NCBI GenBank assembly: GCA_016712225.1
Contig: JADJRL010000003.1
Span: 1-64,000 of the forward strand
DNA length: 64,000 nt
Direction of reading: 5' to 3'
Source of the DNA: Candidatus Defluviibacterium haderslevense
GTDB lineage: Bacteria; Bacteroidota; Bacteroidia; Chitinophagales; Saprospiraceae
The notes beneath the pieces are model-generated. The model was not told the DNA's origin. It searched no databases and saw nothing but the letters and a program-made list of their open reading frames with translations. A program made the translations under genes and the position numbers. Position 1 is the first letter of the stretch; each line of letters starts with the position of its first letter. Below, piece by piece: positions 58,047 to 64,000 of this stretch.

Positions 58047-58181
58047 TACTAATAATTTGTAGGTCGAACAAAGGTAAAACATTTTATGGATTAATATGTA
58101 TTAATTTGGTTTATAGTTTAGATTAATTTACTTATTACCAGCATGATACACATATATAAATACAAATAAATGCAATAAATA

Positions 58182-58243
58182 CAGGACTTAAAATCCTGTG
58201 GACAGTAATGTTCGTGCGGGTTCAAGTCCCGCCCCGGGTACAA
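58182..58243 (+). repeat. Right attachment-site repeat, 62 bp (tRNA-Leu 3' fragment)
   Basis: Identical to 14220-14281. It contains the anticodon stem-loop, variable arm and T-arm but no 5' half, so it is not a functional tRNA. It marks the right end of the element beside the integrase gene. Confidence 0.93.
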
Positions 58244-58426
58244 AATACAACACAATTAGACCTATTCTTAGGTACTCTTCATTTAATTCAAGGCGCGTTT
58301 CAGGCGCGATAATTACAAAAAAGAGATATTATTTTACTTGATTTTATTTGTGAAAATATTTATTTTCCAAATTTAATTGGTATTTTGAAAAATTCATTTT
58401 AACTTTATGTTACAAAAGCACGCTAT

Positions 58427-59071
58427 ATGAACTCTAAATCTATTCTCCTTATATTTCTGATCCATTTATTATACGTAACTCAAGGTCAAGCTGGAAATCA
58501 CCGTTATGCTGATGTTCAAATTAAATTACTTTCCGGTGAAATCAAAGAAGGAAAATTACAGTTTCCAATCTTAAGCGAACACACAAGAATCGTTTTTAAA
58601 AAAAATGAAGATGCTGAAAAAGAAACCATTAAAGCAGATGAGATTGATTATCTTATAATAACTACTTCTAAAGAAAATTCATTCTTACTAAAAAGAACTC
58701 AAACCTATAATCCCAAAAAGAAACTCAGCAAAGGTAAAAATTGGCTCTTTCTAAAAATAAATTGTAAAAACTTTAATTCATTCCTGTTAGTCGAGGGATT
58801 TGATATTAATTCTGTTGGTGATTTTTTTGCATTCTATTTGGATAATATGGGCATGTATTTAATACAACAAAGTACCGAAGATTTCCCAACTGAAGTGGGC
58901 ATTGTTTTTTTAGGTAAAGTGATAACACAAGGTTCGTTTGATAAACAACGTAAAAAATTCTTATTAAAATATTACGAAAAAGATCCAGAAGCCTTAGCTT
59001 TTATTAATTCTAAGAAGAAAGTTAAACAAGAAGAACTGGTTGAATATTTGGAGTCAAAATGTGAAAAATGA
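58427..59071 (+). CDS. Exported hypothetical protein
   Basis: A 214-residue protein with a signal peptide (ILLIFLIHLLYVTQGQAG). It is strand-rich (YADVQIKLLSGEIKEGKLQF) with a helical C-terminus. No known domain is recognised. Right chromosomal flank, first gene after the att site. The stop overlaps the next start (ATGA), so both are probably co-expressed envelope proteins. Confidence 0.65.
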   Translation: MNSKSILLIFLIHLLYVTQGQAGNHRYADVQIKLLSGEIKEGKLQFPILSEHTRIVFKKNEDAEKETIKADEIDYLIITTSKENSFLLKRTQTYNPKKKLSKGKNWLFLKINCKNFNSFLLVEGFDINSVGDFFAFYLDNMGMYLIQQSTEDFPTEVGIVFLGKVITQGSFDKQRKKFLLKYYEKDPEALAFINSKKKVKQEELVEYLESKCEK

Positions 59072-59589
59072 AAATAAAAGCAAGCGTATTTTATATAACA
59101 TTATGGATGTTATTTACAACAAAAGTGGATTTGATTGCTCAGGTATTTGATGGAGCACAAAACCAAGTTTCCTATATTGGTGGAGAATTAAGTAATTATA
59201 AATATCTTACAGTAGGTTTGGATTATGGTCTTACAGATTATTTATCAGTAGGAGCAAATATTAAATATCTTTTTAATCCACCAGAAATTCCAAATAAAGA
59301 AGAATTTTCTTTTCTTAACAGATTAGGCGCACATCTTAGATTAGACTTCCACTGGGCTAACTACCTGCATTTGAAAAAATCAGATATTCTTATGGGTTAT
59401 AGAATAGACTTAGAAGGAGCACATGGTCCTCAAATAATCTATCAATACTTCTTCACTGATTTTTTTGGACTATATGGAAGATCTAATTATTATGTAAATA
59501 TTCCAAAAAGTGTTGAATATTTTAAATTTAGAAAACCAGACCCTTTAACTTTTGAAGTTGGAATTATTTACAAGTATTTTGGCTGGTAA
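59068..59589 (+). CDS. Exported beta-strand-rich protein, possibly outer membrane
   Basis: A 173-residue protein with a signal peptide (ASVFYITLWMLFTTKVDLIAQ pattern, shortened) followed by alternating strands such as YLTVGLDYGLTDYLSVGANI and LTFEVGIIYKYFGW. The terminal aromatic residue and alternation suggest a small outer-membrane barrel. The specific function is unknown. Confidence 0.6.
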   Translation: MKIKASVFYITLWMLFTTKVDLIAQVFDGAQNQVSYIGGELSNYKYLTVGLDYGLTDYLSVGANIKYLFNPPEIPNKEEFSFLNRLGAHLRLDFHWANYLHLKKSDILMGYRIDLEGAHGPQIIYQYFFTDFFGLYGRSNYYVNIPKSVEYFKFRKPDPLTFEVGIIYKYFGW

Positions 59590-60023
59590 TACAAAAAATA
59601 CAAACTTAATTCTTAGCAGTAATTAAAATACAAATGGATTCTAACTCATTCTTATTTTCAATCAGATTGATTTAGCTAATCGTTTACTTAATTGTATATA
59701 GGAATATTAAGTCCTTCTTTTTATTCTTTGCCTAATTAATGGTAATAAATCATTCAAATAAATAATACAGCTCTTTCCCTTCACAAACTCCTCTAATTCC
59801 CCAACCATCTTTTTGAAATCCACCTATTTTACCCCAGTTAACTATTTATAGAAATACACTCGGATTTAAAGTCCCGTTGGCGAATCATTCGATTCATTTC
59901 TAGGCAATTCTCCAATTATAAATTCTTTGGGGTATGCCAACCACATTGTTTCGCAATGAGAAAAAGAGACCAAAATTATAAATTTTAGTATGATAAACCA
60001 GTCACATTAGTCAAAATAAGTTA
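59590..60023. other. Intergenic region without a supported gene
   Basis: About 430 bases between the exported protein and the hip promoter region. The minus strand has broken, protein-like stretches but no open frame; it may be a decayed gene. Confidence 0.35.
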
Positions 60024-60093
60024 TATTTGCATGAAATGTCATTCATAGATAATTATTTTTGATGAATGAATATCTTTGCATGATATAGCATGC
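60024..60093 (+). promoter_or_regulatory. hipBA promoter and operator pair
   Basis: Two direct repeats, TATATTTGCATGA (60024-60036) and TATCTTTGCATGA (60071-60083), combine a -7 element with an operator half. The second extends into the palindrome GCATG-ATATAG-CATGC (60078-60093). This fits autorepression by HipB. The palindrome covers the first ATG (60090), so translation likely starts downstream. Confidence 0.6.
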
Positions 60094-60107
60094 ATTATAA
60101 TCAAAAA

Positions 60108-60470
60108 ATGCCAAATATGAATGATAAAGCATACACCAAGTGGGCAGAAATGTCAGATAAATCGCTGATGGATACCATTGGAGACTTTATTCAATCGCAT
60201 CGTCTCACTCAAAATAAAACTCAAGACCAGGTGGCAAAAGATGCAGGGATTAGCCGGTCAACTTTAAGCTTATTAGAAAGGGGCGAAAAGGTTAGAATAG
60301 ATAGTCTGATCCAAGTTTTGCGGGTCCTTCATTTATTATATATCATGGATGTGTTTAAAATTCAACAAGAAATTAGCCCTATTGAATATGCTAAAATTAA
60401 AAAAAAGCAAAGAAAACAAGCTTCAAATCCTAAAACCAAAAACAACAAGAAAACAGATGTAGAATGGTAG
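60108..60470 (+). CDS. hipB: HipB-like XRE antitoxin
   Basis: About 120 residues. The XRE domain covers roughly residues 22-80 (SHRLTQNKTQDQVAKDAGIS, STLSLLERGEKVRIDSL) and is followed by a lysine-rich tail. The start at 60108 (or 60117) is preferred to 60090, which overlaps the operator palindrome. The stop overlaps the hipA start by 7 bases. It neutralises HipA and represses the operon by analogy. Confidence 0.85.
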   Translation: MPNMNDKAYTKWAEMSDKSLMDTIGDFIQSHRLTQNKTQDQVAKDAGISRSTLSLLERGEKVRIDSLIQVLRVLHLLYIMDVFKIQQEISPIEYAKIKKKQRKQASNPKTKNNKKTDVEW

Positions 60471-61765
60471 ATGTTGCTGAAATTAAAATATGGGGCGAAT
60501 GGGTTGGTGCCGTTCGATGGGATGAATCACAACAGCTGGGTTATTTCCAATATGATACCAAGTTTATTCAAAAAGGATGGGATTTATCACCGCTCAAAAT
60601 GCCCCTATCGCAAGGAACACAGATATATAGTTTTCCGGAACTTCGAATTGGGCGCAACGAAACATTAGACACTTTCAAAGGTTTGCCAGGCCTATTGGCT
60701 GATGCTTTGCCAGATAAGTACGGGAATAGATTGATCAGTACTTGGCTAGCTCAACAAGGCCGTACAGAAAATAGTATGAACCCGGTCGAAAAATTGTGTT
60801 TCATCGGTACCAGAGGTATGGGAGCATTAGAATTTGAACCAGCAACGATTAAAACAAGTACAAGAAACTTCTCCCTGGAATTTGATGGATTGGTGGAACT
60901 AGCCAAAAAAATGCTACATGAACGAGAGGGATTTTTAACACACCTAAGTAAAGATGAAGAGAAGGCAATGATGGAAATTTTAAAGATAGGAACCTCAGCC
61001 GGAGGTGCTCGTCCTAAAGCCGTAATTGCTTATAATCGCAAAACAGGAGAAATAAAATCCGGTCAGGGAAGTGTACCCAAAGGATTCGAACATTGGTTAC
61101 TAAAATTAGATGGTGTTAGCGGAGAACAATTTGGAGAGAGTACTGGATGGGGACGTGTAGAATATGCCTATTACCTTATGGCAAAAGACTGCAAAATAGA
61201 AATAAGTGAATGTCGCTTATTAGAAGAAAACGGAAGAGCACATTTCATAACCAAACGTTTTGATAGAGATGGAAATATTAAACATCACACCCAATCCCTT
61301 TGCGGGATGCAACATTATGATTTCAATGATATGTATGGATATAGTTACGAACAGGTTTTTCAAACCATGAGATTATTATACTTGACTTATCCTGAAGCAG
61401 AGCAAATGTTTCGAAGAATGGTATTTAATGTTCTGGCAACTAATTTTGATGATCACACAAAGAACTTTTCATTTATTTTAAAAAAAGATGATCGATGGAG
61501 ACTGGCACCTGCTTATGATTTATGTTTTTCATTTGATCCAACCAATCATTGGGTGAACAAACAAACCCTTAGTATCAATGGAAAAAGATTAGAAATAACA
61601 AAAGAGGATTTAATGACCATAGCAAAAAATAACAACATCAAAAAAGGTGATAAAATTATTGATGAAATGAATTCAATTATAAAATCCTGGACTACATATG
61701 CATCACAAGCCAATGTAAATAACGTTTTAAAGAAAAAAATTAATAACAATTTAAATGTATTCTAA
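60464..61765 (+). CDS. hipA: HipA-type serine/threonine kinase toxin
   Basis: A 433-residue protein with the HipA N1 domain (residues 5-110, ending PGLLADALPDKYGNRL), the flexible loop GTSAGGARPKAVI, HWLLKLDG, and the catalytic region NVLATNFDDHTKNFSF with PAYDLCFSF (metal Asp). All key residues are present, so it should be active. The family inhibits growth by phosphorylating translation factors such as glutamyl-tRNA synthetase. It lies in the right chromosomal flank, outside the element. Confidence 0.92.
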   Translation: MVDVAEIKIWGEWVGAVRWDESQQLGYFQYDTKFIQKGWDLSPLKMPLSQGTQIYSFPELRIGRNETLDTFKGLPGLLADALPDKYGNRLISTWLAQQGRTENSMNPVEKLCFIGTRGMGALEFEPATIKTSTRNFSLEFDGLVELAKKMLHEREGFLTHLSKDEEKAMMEILKIGTSAGGARPKAVIAYNRKTGEIKSGQGSVPKGFEHWLLKLDGVSGEQFGESTGWGRVEYAYYLMAKDCKIEISECRLLEENGRAHFITKRFDRDGNIKHHTQSLCGMQHYDFNDMYGYSYEQVFQTMRLLYLTYPEAEQMFRRMVFNVLATNFDDHTKNFSFILKKDDRWRLAPAYDLCFSFDPTNHWVNKQTLSINGKRLEITKEDLMTIAKNNNIKKGDKIIDEMNSIIKSWTTYASQANVNNVLKKKINNNLNVF

Positions 61766-62041
61766 GATGCGTGGGTCAAAATTTGTTCCGAGAATTGAAT
61801 ACTTACCTTAGTCAACAACAAAATGGAACATTATATGGACTTAGTATAATCTAGATAATAAAGAAATTACTATTTCAAAATTGTATTCTTGTTTTATAAA
61901 TTAATAGTTTTGTTTAACCACTGACATTACATATATTGTTTTAACCCTTTGAGATTTTACAATTTTGGTCAAATGTAAAATTACCAGACATTCACAAACT
62001 TATAATTTATTGACAACACAATCTCACAAGCCGAGCGTCCT

Positions 62042-63997
62042 TTACCTCAACAACGTAGCATCTCCCGTCACTTTATGATATCCCCGGGCCTTGTCACGCC
62101 ATTCGACGATATAAACAAAAACATCTGGATTGACTGGCACACCTCGAAACATTCCATCCCATCCGTATTGTGGATCATTGGGAAGAATATTTTTTTGTTC
62201 AAACATGAGCTCACCCCATCGATCATATACAGCAAACAGATCAATCATATGCACATCTTCATTGGAAAATACAACGAGTCTGTCATTGACCTGATCTCCA
62301 TTCGGTGAGAATACATTGGGTACATAAACTTCACCTTCATGAGCTATCATTAAAACCAAATATTCAATGGAATCGCAGCCGGATGAACTGCGATGATTAA
62401 ATTCATAAACACCACTTTCTTCATAACGACGGTGATCCGCTGACCAGTAAAAATTACCCAAAGCACACAAAGTATCACTAAAATGGTATTCAGGGTGTAT
62501 GATAAGTTGCATTAGGTAATTGGAATCACAACCTTCATGAGTCACTGTGTCGAAGCGATAACTTCCACTTGTACGATAATTTTTTCCATTAACTGACCAG
62601 GTGTATTCCACGCAACTTTCAATGGTATCAAGTAGATGATACTCTGGTCGAATTCTAAGATTAACATTTAATGTGGAATCACATCCGAATTGATTTGCAC
62701 GATTTAATAGAATACTTGCCGATTTGTTTTGTTCATTAAATATTTGTTGGTGTATGATAACATTTCCTCCCGGACAAATAGATGTATCCAATTTTCCTGT
62801 CGAATTGGGACGCACACTTAAATGGATATCAATGATAGAATCACAACCAAATTCGTTGGCTCCATATCGAATGATCTGACCATTTTGTTTTGACTCATCA
62901 AATTTTTGATTGTATAACATTACGAAATCACCAGGACAAATTGAAGTATCGATGGTAGCTTTGGTCAGTGGCAATAAATTCACATTGACATGTAAAATAG
63001 AATCACAACCAAATTGATTGGCGCCAGTTAAATTTATTTGACCGTTCAATTTGGTTTCATCGAAGCGTTGATTGTGAAGTACAATATATGATCCGGTACA
63101 GATGGACGTATCCAGATTGGACTGTGAGAATGGAAGTATCCTGAGATTAACATGAATCGAAGAATCGCATCCAGTGTAATTTGCTCCTGGCAACAGGATT
63201 ACACCAGAGGTATGCATTTCATCGAAAGTCTGATTATGTATTATGATTTTTCCTGCAGTACAAACTGAAGTATCCAGTTGAGACGCTGCGATTGGATAAA
63301 AATTTAATTGAACTTGAATTGTAGAATCACAACCTCTATGATTTCCACCAAATAATTTAATAGTTCCAGTTGGATTGTTTTCATCAAAAGTTTGATTATG
63401 GATCACCAATTTTTCTCCTTTGCATATTGTCGTATCCAAATTAGCATTTGTTGGACTTAAAAAATTAGTGTTGACTAAAATTAGGGAATCACAACCATAA
63501 CCACGTGTATTCGGCATGCTGATCAATCCTGTTGGATTTGAAATAGAAAACCAAGTGCCCCCTACTTTTATGGAATCATAATTACATAACACATAGGTTA
63601 CGGTATCGGGCTTAATTTGATTGCATGATAACAAACCAAAGTCTAATGAAAAATCATTTTCTCCATCTCTTCCACTAAGATAATTAAGTGCTATTTTTTC
63701 TTGATATCGTGCAGATAATGGTAAGGTTTGGGATGCGTCAGAATCGTTTTCCGAATTTCCAAAATTCACTCTTGATTGAAACTTGGTTGTTGTGTAACTT
63801 TTGTTATTTAAAATGAGTTGTTTATTGAGGTAGTTGCTATCCGCACCAATTTGAATGGTATAATAAGTATAGGGATCTAAATTTCTAAAATAATATAAAC
63901 CATTTGTATCACTAACTGTCTGCTTTATTAAAGAATCTTTTTGATTGTATATCAACACTGGAATGTTTGCCATTGATGGTTCTCCCGGATCTTGCAC
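62042..63997 (-). CDS. Large repeat protein with CHU_C gliding/T9SS domain (5' end outside window)
   Basis: The visible 651 residues begin with an SdrD-B-like carboxypeptidase-regulatory fold (GEPSMANIPVLIYNQKDSLI, YYFRNLDPYTYYTIQIG). At least six ~50-residue repeats follow, each with LDTSIC, a VIHNQTFDE-like strand and GCDS. The C-terminal CHU_C domain has VPNVFSPNGDQVNDRLVVF, YDRWGELMFEQ, GWDGMFRGVPV and VTGDATLLR. It is secreted by the type IX system and probably attached to the surface. It is the intact counterpart of the broken gene at 419-3930. Confidence 0.88.
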   Translation of the reverse strand: MQDPGEPSMANIPVLIYNQKDSLIKQTVSDTNGLYYFRNLDPYTYYTIQIGADSNYLNKQLILNNKSYTTTKFQSRVNFGNSENDSDASQTLPLSARYQEKIALNYLSGRDGENDFSLDFGLLSCNQIKPDTVTYVLCNYDSIKVGGTWFSISNPTGLISMPNTRGYGCDSLILVNTNFLSPTNANLDTTICKGEKLVIHNQTFDENNPTGTIKLFGGNHRGCDSTIQVQLNFYPIAASQLDTSVCTAGKIIIHNQTFDEMHTSGVILLPGANYTGCDSSIHVNLRILPFSQSNLDTSICTGSYIVLHNQRFDETKLNGQINLTGANQFGCDSILHVNVNLLPLTKATIDTSICPGDFVMLYNQKFDESKQNGQIIRYGANEFGCDSIIDIHLSVRPNSTGKLDTSICPGGNVIIHQQIFNEQNKSASILLNRANQFGCDSTLNVNLRIRPEYHLLDTIESCVEYTWSVNGKNYRTSGSYRFDTVTHEGCDSNYLMQLIIHPEYHFSDTLCALGNFYWSADHRRYEESGVYEFNHRSSSGCDSIEYLVLMIAHEGEVYVPNVFSPNGDQVNDRLVVFSNEDVHMIDLFAVYDRWGELMFEQKNILPNDPQYGWDGMFRGVPVNPDVFVYIVEWRDKARGYHKVTGDATLLR

Positions 63998-64000
63998 ACC

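Larger units (their letters stand above)
14220..58243. mobile_element. Integrative mobilizable element inserted in tRNA-Leu
   Basis: The boundaries are a 62-bp perfect direct repeat at 14220-14281 (3' part of the intact tRNA-Leu) and 58182-58243. A tyrosine integrase gene is adjacent to the second copy and an HTH/excisionase-like gene lies near the first. The interior is visibly more A+T-rich than icmF or mnmA. It carries relaxase, MobC-like and coupling-protein genes, RadC-like and ArdC-like genes, an IS256-family element and cargo. I see no genes for a mating channel (no VirB4/TraG-ATPase operon or TraM/TraN-like proteins), so mobilization by a helper is inferred. The size between repeat starts is 43,962 bp. 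Confidence 0.88.

Noticed and set aside
58182..58243. A second tRNA-Leu gene
   Set aside because: Only the part from the anticodon stem to the 3' end is present. There is no 5' acceptor arm or D-arm, so it is an attachment-site fragment.

Overview
The window is Bacteroidota DNA, most like a Saprospiria-type bacterium. The evidence is large secreted proteins with gliding-motility/type IX secretion C-terminal domains, A+T-rich DNA, promoters matching the Bacteroidota consensus (TTG, 19-21 bases, TAnnTTTG), and a Bacteroidota-type integrase. Genus cannot be decided from the sequence alone.

Left chromosomal flank (1-14.2 kb): the 3' end of lipA, a large CSLREA/beta-helix secreted protein, the fused mutase icmF, a second secreted beta-helix protein, a LysE-type exporter, a REP-type (Y1) transposase with palindromic and tandem repeats, rimM, a lipoprotein, mnmA, tRNA-Gly(GCC) and tRNA-Leu(TAA). 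Many reading frames here break at single-base indels, often in homopolymers. That includes housekeeping genes, so sequencing or assembly error is the likeliest cause.

Integrated element (14,220-58,243, about 44 kb): a 62-bp copy of the 3' part of tRNA-Leu recurs exactly at the far end, next to a tyrosine integrase. This marks an island inserted into tRNA-Leu. It has a relaxase, a MobC-like protein, two VirD4/TraG-like ATPases and a candidate oriT, but no recognisable mating-pore genes, so it looks mobilizable rather than self-conjugative. Cargo from left to right: duplicated HTH genes; a probable RiPP cluster; a convergent Nudix/radical SAM/methyltransferase/PEP-synthase-like operon; two XRE plus RuvC-like regulator pairs; an IS256-family insertion; a membrane PLD-like gene and pgeF; two extra tyrosine recombinases around tRNA-Lys(CTT) and a nuclease-like gene; a RES-like gene; a GT-C-like membrane protein and a secreted GH16 glycanase; RadC-like and ArdC-like proteins; a 1.7-kb noncoding stretch with two promoters; the mobilization genes; and a HEPN-like/KAP NTPase/FRG group beside the integrase.

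Most interesting is 16.5-20.1 kb. Two tandem 49-50-residue peptides share an almost identical leader and differ in the C-terminal core. Each core holds three consecutive aromatic-X-X triplets (HTD-YSA-FVD and HTE-FSN-HVN). They are flanked by an FxsB-like radical SAM/SPASM maturase, a 2OG-Fe(II) oxygenase-like protein and a transglutaminase-fold cysteine protease candidate. This is the expected layout of a cyclophane (triceptide) RiPP pathway. A second unusual feature is a shared palindrome, TTGCCA-N3-TGGCAA with GTAGAAGG/CCTTCTAC outer arms, upstream of four element transcription units, which suggests an element-wide regulon.

Right flank (58.2-64 kb): two secreted or envelope proteins, a hipBA toxin-antitoxin pair with its own operator, and the 3' part of another large repeat protein ending in a CHU_C domain, which runs off the window.
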